A DNA stretch of 64,000 nt from Lewinellaceae bacterium (GTDB lineage: Bacteria; Bacteroidota; Bacteroidia; Chitinophagales; Saprospiraceae): positions 186,001 to 250,000 of the forward strand of contig JACJYE010000011.1 of the NCBI GenBank assembly GCA_020636255.1, read 5' to 3'. Each line of letters opens with the position of its first letter. The first letter of the stretch is position 1. The position numbers were made by a program, and so were the translations under genes. The notes under the pieces were generated by a model. The model saw only the letters and a program-made list of their open reading frames with translations, made no database searches and was not told the DNA's origin. Shown here piece by piece: positions 23,913-31,381 of the stretch.

Positions 23913-24207
23913 AGTGCACTTCTTTTTTAGGGCTTGTTTTGGCCAGCCAGACAGCGGCCTGGCGCGCCAGCAGGAATCCGAGAAGGCTTACCAGCAGGGG
24001 TTTCCACCCGCCTTCGGCGATGTAGTAAAACCCTGCACCGGCCAGCCCCAGCCTGATGAGCAGGCTGCCGGCAAACCAAAGCCCCGCCCTGCTGGTTTTC
24101 ATTCCTTTGTTAACGGTCCACCACAGGCCACCAAAATATATGGCGCCCAGCACCAGGCCAGCGGCCAGGGCCGGTAACAGCTGTATCATTTCATTCATCG
24201 CTTCCAT
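23893..24207 (-). CDS. atpR: N-ATPase accessory membrane protein AtpR
   Basis: 104 residues with three predicted membrane helices (about 8-30, 40-62, 67-88): LAAGLVLGAIYFGGLWWTV, GLWFAGSLLIRLGLAGAGFYYIA, PLLVSLLGFLLARQAAVWLA. Conserved Arg residues inside helices 2 and 3 fit AtpR, proposed to interact with the c subunit Glu during ring assembly in N-ATPases. Its place between atpQ and atpB is diagnostic of the N-type operon. A second in-frame ATG lies at 24198. It overlaps atpQ by 17 bp. Confidence 0.88.
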   Translation of the reverse strand: MEAMNEMIQLLPALAAGLVLGAIYFGGLWWTVNKGMKTSRAGLWFAGSLLIRLGLAGAGFYYIAEGGWKPLLVSLLGFLLARQAAVWLAKTSPKKEVHYEDQPR

Positions 24208-24532
24208 TGTCGTCGTTTTCGCTTATGGCTTTTGCTTCTTTAGCTACCCACCGCCAGGCATTCCAGCAGCCGAGGGCCAGCCCGGCAGCCAGCAGGGCCA
24301 GTGTCCAGGACCGGCCTCCGGGGTAGTGGCGGTCGAGCCACAGGCCCAATGCTGCACCGAGCAGTGTAGGCACGGCCACCGACCACCCAACCAGCCCCAT
24401 CATACCCAACCCGTGCCATACCTGTGGAGGGCCGTGGCGTTGCGCTTTCAGCTTTCGCTGCGCCTTTTGTTCGACCTCGCGGCTGAAGGCCTCCTGGCCT
24501 TCCGTTTTTCTGGGTTCTTGTGCCTCATTCAT
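24191..24532 (-). CDS. atpQ: N-ATPase accessory membrane protein AtpQ (AtpI/gene-1-like)
   Basis: 113 residues. A charged N-terminal part (about 1-38) is followed by two membrane helices (about 43-68, 75-93; GLVGWSVAVPTLLGAALGLWLDRHYPGG, WTLALLAAGLALGCWNAW). The GLWLD-(x)n-P between helices is typical of AtpZ/AtpQ proteins, thought to aid Mg2+ handling or ring assembly. It overlaps atpC by 8 bp. Confidence 0.87.
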   Translation of the reverse strand: MNEAQEPRKTEGQEAFSREVEQKAQRKLKAQRHGPPQVWHGLGMMGLVGWSVAVPTLLGAALGLWLDRHYPGGRSWTLALLAAGLALGCWNAWRWVAKEAKAISENDDNGSDE

Positions 24533-24935
24533 GCCTGTATGCTAAGAGTTGGCGGACCAGGCTGCTTTCCATCCTGGCCAGCACTGTACGGATATTCTTT
24601 TCCTGCTCGTCGAGGCTGAGGAATTCCTCCTCGATCAGCCCGTTCAACTTTTCCAGGCTGGCCTCGCCGATGGCGTTGCGCACCGAAACGATAACGTCGC
24701 GGCCCACCTTGACCAGCACCCCTTCATCGATCGCGATATGGGCCTCCCCGCCGGCTTCGGTTTCATAGGTAAGGATGCCCGGCGCCAGCGCCGCTACGCA
24801 GTCGAGCCGCGCGGGCAAAAGCCCGAAGGCCCCTTCACGGGTTTCAGCTACTATGCGTTTGACCCCACTGCTGTCGAGGAAAACGCGGTGGGGCAGCAAC
24901 ACTTTAAGATGCATCAGCGACATGCTCGTGTCCAT
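24525..24935 (-). CDS. atpC: N-ATPase epsilon subunit
   Basis: 136 residues from ATG 24935 (ATG 24923 or 24914 are possible; the frame runs to 24980 inside atpD). The N-terminal beta-sandwich is clear: LKVLLPHRVFLDSSGVKRIVAETREGAFGLLPARLDCVAALAPGIL, with the G-x-F/x-G-L-LPxRxD signature of epsilon. The C-terminal helices (about 90-136) are short. It couples the shaft to the rotor ring and can inhibit ATP hydrolysis. It overlaps atpD by 32 bp. Confidence 0.9.
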   Translation of the reverse strand: MDTSMSLMHLKVLLPHRVFLDSSGVKRIVAETREGAFGLLPARLDCVAALAPGILTYETEAGGEAHIAIDEGVLVKVGRDVIVSVRNAIGEASLEKLNGLIEEEFLSLDEQEKNIRTVLARMESSLVRQLLAYRHE

Positions 24936-26346
24936 TTGCTGTTTCTTTTTGCTGCCCGGCCTTTTCCCGGGCCTCTTCAACCACGCCGATCATGTACAGG
25001 GCGCTCTCCGGATAATCTTTATAAGCGTCATTCAGGATGCTTTCGCAGCCGTCGAGCGCATCGTCGAGGCTGACGATCTTGCCTGGAATGCCGCTGAACT
25101 GTTCGGTCGTATAAAAAGGCTGGGTCAGAAAACGCTCAAGCCGGCGGGCGCGGAACACGGTATTGCGGTCTTCCGGCGAGAGCTGCTCCAACCCGAGCAT
25201 AGCGATAATATCCTTGAGCTCCTCATACTGGGCCAGCGTCCGGCGGATCTCCTGCGCCAGGTTGTAATGCCTCTCGCCGACAATGCCCGGCGACAACATC
25301 TTGGAATTGGAATTCAGCGGGTCGATAGCCGGGAAAAGCCCTTCACTGGCGCGCTTACGCGAAAGGACGATGGAGGCCGACAAGTGCGAGAAGGTGTGCA
25401 CTGCTGCCGGGTCGGTCAGGTCGTCGGCAGGCACGTAAACGGCCTGGATGGAGGTGATGGCGCCGGTGTCCGTGTTCGCGATGCGTTCTTCCAGCCTCGA
25501 CAGCTCGGTGCTCATGGTTGGCTGGTACCCCAGCCTCGATGGCATCTGCCCCATCAGCCCCGATACTTCCATACCTGCCTGGATGAAGCGGTAGACGTTG
25601 TCCATGAGCAGCAGCACATCGTGGTGTTCATCATCCCGAAAATACTCGGCCATCGTCAGCGCTGCATGGCCTACGCGGAACCGGTTGCCCGGCGGTTCGT
25701 TCATCTGGCCGAACACCATAGCCATATTGGACAGGACGCCGGCTTCCTTCATGTCGCGGTAGAGCTCTTCGCCTTCCCGGCAGCGCTCGCCGATGCCGCA
25801 GAAAATGCTCATGCCCTGGTGCTGCCCGGCCATGTTGTGGATCATTTCCGTGAGCAGTACCGTTTTGCCTACGCCTGCACCTCCGAAAAGGCCTGCCTTA
25901 CCACCCCTTTCCAGCGGCATCAGCACGTCGATGGCCTTGATGCCGGTGACGAAAATTTCGGATTTGACCGAACGCCGGGCTAGCGGCGGCGGGTCGTTAT
26001 GCACCGAACGCCATTGGACATCCACCGGCGGTTCCAGCCGGTCGATGGCCTGTCCGAAAACATCGAACATACGGGAAAGTACGCCCCGTCCGACAGGAGC
26101 TGTCAGGGCGGCGCCCATGTCTTCCACACGCATACCACGGGCGAGCCCTTCTGTAGGTGTCAGCGCAATGCTGCGCACCTTATGCTTGTCGAGTTGAGCG
26201 TATACTTCGAGGATGATCTGCCCGTCCTTACCTGTGCGGAGCAGGGTGTTGATGGATGGAAGGTGGCCGTCGAACCGCACGTCTACAATACTACCCCGTA
26301 CGGACAGGGCCACGCCAAAATTGGGAGTTGCCTGTTTCACTTTCAA
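24904..26346 (-). CDS. atpD: N-ATPase beta subunit
   Basis: 480 residues, catalytic subunit. Walker A GGAGVGKTVLLTEMI, catalytic Glu in GIGERCREGEELYRDM, DNVYRFIQAGMEVSGLMGQMPSRLGYQPTMSTELSRLEERI, and IQAVYVPADDLTDPAAVHTFSHL. The opening FGVALSVRGSIVDVRFDG marks the true N-terminus. No ATG is available: the frame is closed by a stop just upstream, so translation begins at TTG 26346 or GTG 26340. First gene of the operon; 135 bp separate it from the upstream symporter gene on the same strand. Confidence 0.95.
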   Translation of the reverse strand: MKVKQATPNFGVALSVRGSIVDVRFDGHLPSINTLLRTGKDGQIILEVYAQLDKHKVRSIALTPTEGLARGMRVEDMGAALTAPVGRGVLSRMFDVFGQAIDRLEPPVDVQWRSVHNDPPPLARRSVKSEIFVTGIKAIDVLMPLERGGKAGLFGGAGVGKTVLLTEMIHNMAGQHQGMSIFCGIGERCREGEELYRDMKEAGVLSNMAMVFGQMNEPPGNRFRVGHAALTMAEYFRDDEHHDVLLLMDNVYRFIQAGMEVSGLMGQMPSRLGYQPTMSTELSRLEERIANTDTGAITSIQAVYVPADDLTDPAAVHTFSHLSASIVLSRKRASEGLFPAIDPLNSNSKMLSPGIVGERHYNLAQEIRRTLAQYEELKDIIAMLGLEQLSPEDRNTVFRARRLERFLTQPFYTTEQFSGIPGKIVSLDDALDGCESILNDAYKDYPESALYMIGVVEEAREKAGQQKETANGHEHVADAS

Positions 26347-26481
26347 TTCCGGAACCGTTTTGTTGCCGTCAGCTTAAAGGCGCAGCCTGGCGGCCGGAAG
26401 TGAAAAAATCTTTTAGAAAATTCAAGTTACGCAATTTCAGGCTACCGCGCCGGGCTTTTCCCGGTGATTTTGATCAACTCA

Positions 26482-28086
26482 CTACGATGCGGCTTCCAGT
26501 CGCTTTGCCGGGTTCCAGCGCTGGGTAAGCCTCGATACGATCATTATAGCGGCAAGGCCCGACAACATGGCCAGGGTGCGGAAAGGGAATAGCACCAGGC
26601 CGTCTTCTACCATGGGATAGGGCAGCAGGACGGGCAACCCGAGGGTGGGGTCGCCTCCGCCGAAGCGCAGGGTGAAGGCCACGATAAAACCCGCTATTGC
26701 TCCGTAAGTGTTCGCTTTAGGGTCGAACAGGGCACAGACAAGAGGCGGCAGCAGCAGGCAGAACACGAAGTCGCTGCACAGGAACCACAACTCGTACACG
26801 CTGCCTATGTTGAGCGCCAGGAGCGTAGCGGCAATGCCTACGATCCAGACGATGCGCTGGATCAGCCAGGCCAGTTTCGCGGGCCGGATATCCGGCTTCA
26901 CCAGAGGGCGGTACACGTTCCACCCCGCCATGGAGGAAGCCGAAAGGATAGAAGAATCGGCCGACGACATGACTGCTGCGGCTATAGCGCCCAGCCCGAT
27001 CAGGCCTACCCATGGCGGCGTCAGATAGCGGATCACCCAGGGCAGGGTAGAGGCTGCATCGGGTGGCGGAGGCACGCCAAGCGCAGCCCAGTCGGCAACG
27101 CTGCCGGCAATGCCGGCCAGTACGGGCGGTATGGCGGCGACGAGGCAGATAAAGCCTGCGAAAATGGACAGCCGTACGGCCGTTCTTTCATCTTTGGAGG
27201 CCAGCACGCGCTGGAAATAGACCTGCCAGGGTATGCCGCCCAGCGTCAGGAAGATGGCATAGTCCCACCAGTTCCAGTAATAGCTGCCGAGCGCCTCGCG
27301 GCTGGGCAGGAGGCTGGCTGCAGCACCGTGTTTCTGGCTGTAGGCAGCCCAGGCGGCATCCCAGCCGCCGGCCTGTTCCATGGCAAAGGGCAGGATGAGG
27401 AACAGGCCGCCAAGCAACAGGATGAGCTGTATAAAATCGGTAAGGGCTACCGACCACAACCCGCCCAGCGCGGTATAGGCTATGGTGATGAAAGCCGACA
27501 GGATGATAGCCGTAGGTGTATCCAGGCCCACTATCGTGCCGAAAGTAGTGCCCAGCGCCGTCAGGATGGCCGCAGTCCAGAATATCTCTCCCGAGAGCGC
27601 GGGCAGAAAGAGCAGAGCGGCCACTCGTTTTCCAAAACGCTGTTCGAGGGGGTCGAGCATCGTCTGGAAACGGTAACGCCGCATGCGGCGTGCAAACAGC
27701 AGGCCGCCGATGATGAGGCTCAGGGCATACCCCCAGGGCGCCTGCACCCACACCAGGCCGTTGCTGGCCGTATATTCCGCCGTGCCATTGATGTAGCCTC
27801 CGCCGATCCAGGTGGCGCTCATGGTGAAGATGGCCAGCCAGAGCGGCAACTGCCGGCCCGCCAGCAGGAAGCCCTCGGTGCCCTCCCCCTGTTTCAGGGT
27901 GGCGGCATAAGCGCCCGCCAGGAAGATCAGGCAGTAAAAGGCCATCATGGAAAAAAAGGACGGCCAGTGCACGGCTTCGCTGGTAAACAGATAGAGGCCT
28001 AAGCCGATCAGGCCCAGTACGGCCACCAGGATCAGCGTCGGCAGAAAGGCTTGCCGAAGCCGCGAAGGAGTTGGTTTTGCTGTCAT
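26482..28086 (-). CDS. Sodium:solute symporter, high-affinity choline transporter (CHT)-like
   Basis: 534 residues, about 13 membrane helices, SSS (SLC5) family. The N-terminal core has FLLAGRQLPLWLAIFTMSATWIGGGYINGTAEYTASNGLVW, the segment typical of the choline transporter branch, and later GGIPWQVYFQRVLASKDERTA and SSADSSILSASSMAGWNVYRP, the Na2-site region. Choline is inferred from this pattern and because the divergent neighbour encodes phosphatidylcholine synthase. Other solutes of the SSS family remain possible. It precedes the N-ATPase operon on the same strand. Confidence 0.8.
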   Translation of the reverse strand: MTAKPTPSRLRQAFLPTLILVAVLGLIGLGLYLFTSEAVHWPSFFSMMAFYCLIFLAGAYAATLKQGEGTEGFLLAGRQLPLWLAIFTMSATWIGGGYINGTAEYTASNGLVWVQAPWGYALSLIIGGLLFARRMRRYRFQTMLDPLEQRFGKRVAALLFLPALSGEIFWTAAILTALGTTFGTIVGLDTPTAIILSAFITIAYTALGGLWSVALTDFIQLILLLGGLFLILPFAMEQAGGWDAAWAAYSQKHGAAASLLPSREALGSYYWNWWDYAIFLTLGGIPWQVYFQRVLASKDERTAVRLSIFAGFICLVAAIPPVLAGIAGSVADWAALGVPPPPDAASTLPWVIRYLTPPWVGLIGLGAIAAAVMSSADSSILSASSMAGWNVYRPLVKPDIRPAKLAWLIQRIVWIVGIAATLLALNIGSVYELWFLCSDFVFCLLLPPLVCALFDPKANTYGAIAGFIVAFTLRFGGGDPTLGLPVLLPYPMVEDGLVLFPFRTLAMLSGLAAIMIVSRLTQRWNPAKRLEAAS

Positions 28087-28259
28087 CAGAGCCGGAAAAT
28101 AGGGAAAAGCCGGCGCTTTTTACCGGAATACGTTTTTTTTTGAGTCAGGGCACTAACAGCAAGGCGGGGCATAATGGGTTTCGTGTCGCTAACATGGCTT
28201 TTTGGATGAAAAGGTGAAAAAGTTATTTGTAATTTCCCTCCCGGAAAGATATAGTATAA

Positions 28260-28988
28260 ATGAGAGAATCTGAAACACGGCCAGGCCTGGCCAGCCGACT
28301 GGCCGCCTGGGGTGTGCACCTTTTCACGGCCTCCGGTGTGATCACCGTTTTTATGGCCCTGCTGGCCGTCAGCAAAGGCAGCCTGCGCGAAGCCATGTTA
28401 TGGCTGGTTGCCGCTCAGTTTATTGATGGGGTCGACGGCACGCTGGCGCGGCGGTTTCGGGTTACAGAGGTGCTGCCCTACATGAACGGCAAGAATATCG
28501 ACTTCGTCATAGATTTCGCTTCTTATGCTATTATTCCCGCATATATGATATACGCTTCCGGGCTTATCGGCGGGTGGTGGAACCTGGCCTGCGCTTTACT
28601 CATTCTGATGGTGTCGGCCGTGTATTACGGCAAGGAAGGCATGGTGTCGGAAGACCACTATTTCGTCGGCTTTCCGGTCATGTGGAATATGGCGGCCTTT
28701 TACATGCTCTTCGTCTTTCAATGGGGCCACTGGGCCAATGTGATCCTGGTGGCGGCGCTTTCCATTCTGCATTTCGTACCCATAAAGTTCGCTTACCCGA
28801 GCCGTACCCTGCGCTGGCGATGGTTGTCGCTGGGCTTGACGGGAGCCGGTATCCTGGCTGCTCTGGGGATACTTTATTATTATCCCGAACGCAAGCCCCT
28901 GTTCAACGCTTTCGTCAATCTGGTTTTGCTGTATTTTGGCGCCTTTGCGCTCTGGGTTACTTTTTCCAGGCCTGCAGATAAGCGCTAA
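28260..28988 (+). CDS. pcs: Phosphatidylcholine synthase (CDP-alcohol phosphatidyltransferase)
   Basis: 242 residues, about eight membrane helices. The CDP-alcohol phosphotransferase motif is complete: D56-GV-D59-G60-TL-A63-R64, then G77-KNI-D81-FVI-D85. The Arg-Gly spacing is longer than the canonical eight and the following IDFASYAIIPAYMIYASGLI segment matches bacterial Pcs. The enzyme joins free choline to CDP-diacylglycerol in the inner membrane. Pcs depends on outside choline, which fits the divergent choline-type symporter 173 bp away. Pcs is well known in Alpha- and Gammaproteobacteria; presence in this phylum may reflect transfer. Confidence 0.88.
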   Translation: MRESETRPGLASRLAAWGVHLFTASGVITVFMALLAVSKGSLREAMLWLVAAQFIDGVDGTLARRFRVTEVLPYMNGKNIDFVIDFASYAIIPAYMIYASGLIGGWWNLACALLILMVSAVYYGKEGMVSEDHYFVGFPVMWNMAAFYMLFVFQWGHWANVILVAALSILHFVPIKFAYPSRTLRWRWLSLGLTGAGILAALGILYYYPERKPLFNAFVNLVLLYFGAFALWVTFSRPADKR

Positions 28989-29032
28989 AAGTTTTAGCTC
29001 ATCTTATTTCCATGCCTTATAAACTAAAAGCT

Positions 29033-29476
29033 ATGTACCATTTCAAACCGGGGTTCACCCCTTTCCTGATCCTGCTGATGCTCCCGATGTTGCTGCTTTC
29101 CTGCGGCACAAGCCGTAATACGGCCGGTAGCGATGCAGAGAAAGTAGAGATCAAAAACGGAAGAAAAGAGAGCGCTACAAAAACCTATACCGCTCTATCT
29201 GAATATTTCCGCCGCATTCCCGGCCTGCGGGTCATCGGTGATGATACCAATGGCAGGGTATACGTCTTCAGTGGTTCCCAGGCCCTGATGACGACCAACG
29301 AGCCTCTGTTCGTCGTTGACGGTGTGCGGATCGGGCAGTCCTTTCAGGCCCTCGTCCGCACGCTGAACGTCAACGACATCGAGCGGGTGAGCGTGTTAAA
29401 AACGGCCAGTGAGACATCCATTTACGGGATGGCAGGTTCCAACGGTGTGATCGTGATCCAGACGAAGCGACAGTAG
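29033..29476 (+). CDS. Stand-alone TonB-plug lipoprotein
   Basis: 147 residues from ATG 29033 (154 from 29012). A lipoprotein signal ends at LLLSC. After a linker, about 50-145 is a SusC-type plug domain: FRRIPGLRVIGD, LFVVDGVRIG, LNVNDIERVSVLKTASETSIYGMAGSNGVIVIQTK. There is no beta-barrel; the stop follows the plug at once. Normal plugs sit inside a TonB receptor barrel, so a lipid-anchored free plug must work differently, for example as an extra signalling or docking module. It lies 44 bp after pcs. Confidence 0.85.
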   Translation: MYHFKPGFTPFLILLMLPMLLLSCGTSRNTAGSDAEKVEIKNGRKESATKTYTALSEYFRRIPGLRVIGDDTNGRVYVFSGSQALMTTNEPLFVVDGVRIGQSFQALVRTLNVNDIERVSVLKTASETSIYGMAGSNGVIVIQTKRQ

Positions 29477-29592
29477 AGGCGAGCAGAGCTGTTTCGATTT
29501 GTTCTTGGCCAGCTTCAAACCAGGAAGGAGCGGTTCCCGCAAATATTCTCCCGATATCCTTACCTTCGCACCGTCGAAAAAACCTCACAAGC

Positions 29593-31236
29593 ATGCATGC
29601 TCCCGGAACCACTGAAGAAGCTTTGTTGTATCTGTTCATCGCCGCAGCGCTGGGCTCGTTTGTCGGCAATATCAAAGTGCGGGGCAACAGCCTGGGCGTG
29701 GCGGCGGTGTTGTTCGTCGGGCTGGCCATCGGGGCGCTCAAGCCGGAGGTGAAGATCCCCGAAGCTATCAAGCTGATGGGGTTGGCCATCTTTGTGTACA
29801 GCATAGGCCTGAGTTCAGGGCCTTCCTTTTTCAGCTCCCTTAAAAAACGCGGCACATCCAACCTGCTGCTGGCCTTGCTGGCGCTTAGCGTCCTGAGCAT
29901 CTGTATCTGGGGCGCCGCACTTTTTTTCGGCTTCGACGCTTCCGGCGCGGCGGGTTTGCTGTCCGGTATCACGACCAACACGCCGGCCCTGGCGGGGCTG
30001 CTCGACGCCATCCACTCGCAGGGCGGCGAACAGGCGCAGGAGATGTCGAACAATGCTGTTGTGGGGTATTCTATTTCCTACCCAATGGGCGTCCTGGGGC
30101 TGATGATCGCCGTGGCGGTGATGCAGCGGGTATTTCGCGTCGATTATGCAGCGGAAACCCGCGAATTGGGTAGTGAATTTCCCAGCGGGCAGCCCATCAT
30201 CCATCAAACAGTAGAGATACAGGCCCCGGAGGTTATCGGCGCGCCGTTGCGCGAACTGAAACAGCGCTTCTCCACCAGAGTGGTATTCGGGCGCATGCGC
30301 CGTGGCGAGCTGTATTCCCTCTGCCACTGGGAAACGGCCTTTGAGGCCGGCGACCTGGTGTCCATCATCGGTGAAGAAGCGGAGGTGGCCCGGGTGGCGG
30401 CCTTGTTGGGCCATCCCATGGCGGAAGACCTGTCCGACAACCTCTCGGTATTCGGCATGCGGCGGGTATTCGTATCCAACCCGAAGGTCGCCGGTAAAAC
30501 GGTGGCCTCTCTCAACCTGCCGGAAAAATACCAGGTGGTGCTTACGCGTATCCGCCGTGGCGACGTGGATTCTATCGTAGAGCCGGAGACCGTGCTGGAG
30601 CTGGGCGACCGCATCCGCATCCTGGCCAAGGAATCGGACCTGAAAGACCTGGTCCGTATATTTGGCGACTCCTACGAGCACCTCAGCCATATCGACCTGC
30701 TCTCGTTCGGCCTGGGCATGGGGCTGGGCATCCTGCTGGGCTCTATCGAGATGGTGCTGCCCGGCGGTATCCTGTTCAGCCTGGGCTTTGCCGGCGGGCC
30801 GCTGGTGGCCGGGCTGCTGCTGTCGTACGTCCGCCGTTCCGGCCCCATCCTGTGGACGCTGCCTTACTCCGCCAACCTCACACTGCGGCAGATCGGCCTG
30901 ATGCTCATGCTGGCGGCCATCGGCATTAATTCGGGCGCCACTTTCCTGTCGACCATGCTCAGCCCGGTGGGGCCTCAGATGTTCCTCTCCGGCGCGCTGG
31001 TGAGCATCCTGGGCGGCATGATCATCCTGTTCGCCGGCTACAGGCTGCTGCGCATCCCCTTCATCCTGCTTATCGGCATGATCAGCCACCACCCCGCCAA
31101 CCTGGACTTTGCCAACAACAAAGCGGGCAATAAGATCCCTACTTATGGTTATGCCCTGGTCTACCCCCTGTTGCTCATCGGCAAGATCATCTTCGTGCAG
31201 GTGCTGTGGCAGGTGCTGAAGCTGTGGGGGCTGTAG
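29593..31236 (+). CDS. AspT/YidE-type putative antiporter with two RCK_C domains
   Basis: 547 residues. Two membrane halves of the aspartate:alanine exchanger type (about 5-180 and 365-545) flank a cytosolic part with two TrkA_C-like segments (about 205-275 and 285-360; VIGAPLRELKQRFSTRVVFGRMRRG; VAGKTVASLNLPEKYQVVLTRIRRGD). Conserved segments include GLSSGPSFF, GITTNTPALAGL and NNAVVGYSISYPMGVLG. The family moves dicarboxylates or amino acids; the substrate is not predictable. A near-consensus TACCTTCG box lies at 29561-29568. Confidence 0.88.
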   Translation: MHAPGTTEEALLYLFIAAALGSFVGNIKVRGNSLGVAAVLFVGLAIGALKPEVKIPEAIKLMGLAIFVYSIGLSSGPSFFSSLKKRGTSNLLLALLALSVLSICIWGAALFFGFDASGAAGLLSGITTNTPALAGLLDAIHSQGGEQAQEMSNNAVVGYSISYPMGVLGLMIAVAVMQRVFRVDYAAETRELGSEFPSGQPIIHQTVEIQAPEVIGAPLRELKQRFSTRVVFGRMRRGELYSLCHWETAFEAGDLVSIIGEEAEVARVAALLGHPMAEDLSDNLSVFGMRRVFVSNPKVAGKTVASLNLPEKYQVVLTRIRRGDVDSIVEPETVLELGDRIRILAKESDLKDLVRIFGDSYEHLSHIDLLSFGLGMGLGILLGSIEMVLPGGILFSLGFAGGPLVAGLLLSYVRRSGPILWTLPYSANLTLRQIGLMLMLAAIGINSGATFLSTMLSPVGPQMFLSGALVSILGGMIILFAGYRLLRIPFILLIGMISHHPANLDFANNKAGNKIPTYGYALVYPLLLIGKIIFVQVLWQVLKLWGL

Positions 31237-31381
31237 AGCTCTTAGCGGGCCGCAACGTGATCCCGGGCTGAACGCTCATCGCTTGTTTAATCTTCCCAGA
31301 TTGAGTTAACATTGTAGTTTTTTGCTATTTTACAAACAACATTTGCGGGTTGGAAAATCTATGATATAGCGCTTACCTGAT

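Noticed and set aside
23927..23944. TTAGGGCTTGTTTTGGCC, similar to the palindromic repeat ends
   Set aside because: It lies inside conserved coding sequence of atpR with several mismatches and no second arm; probably chance.
28086..28319. Small minus-strand frame upstream of the symporter
   Set aside because: It crosses the divergent promoter region and the pcs start and has no features of a protein.
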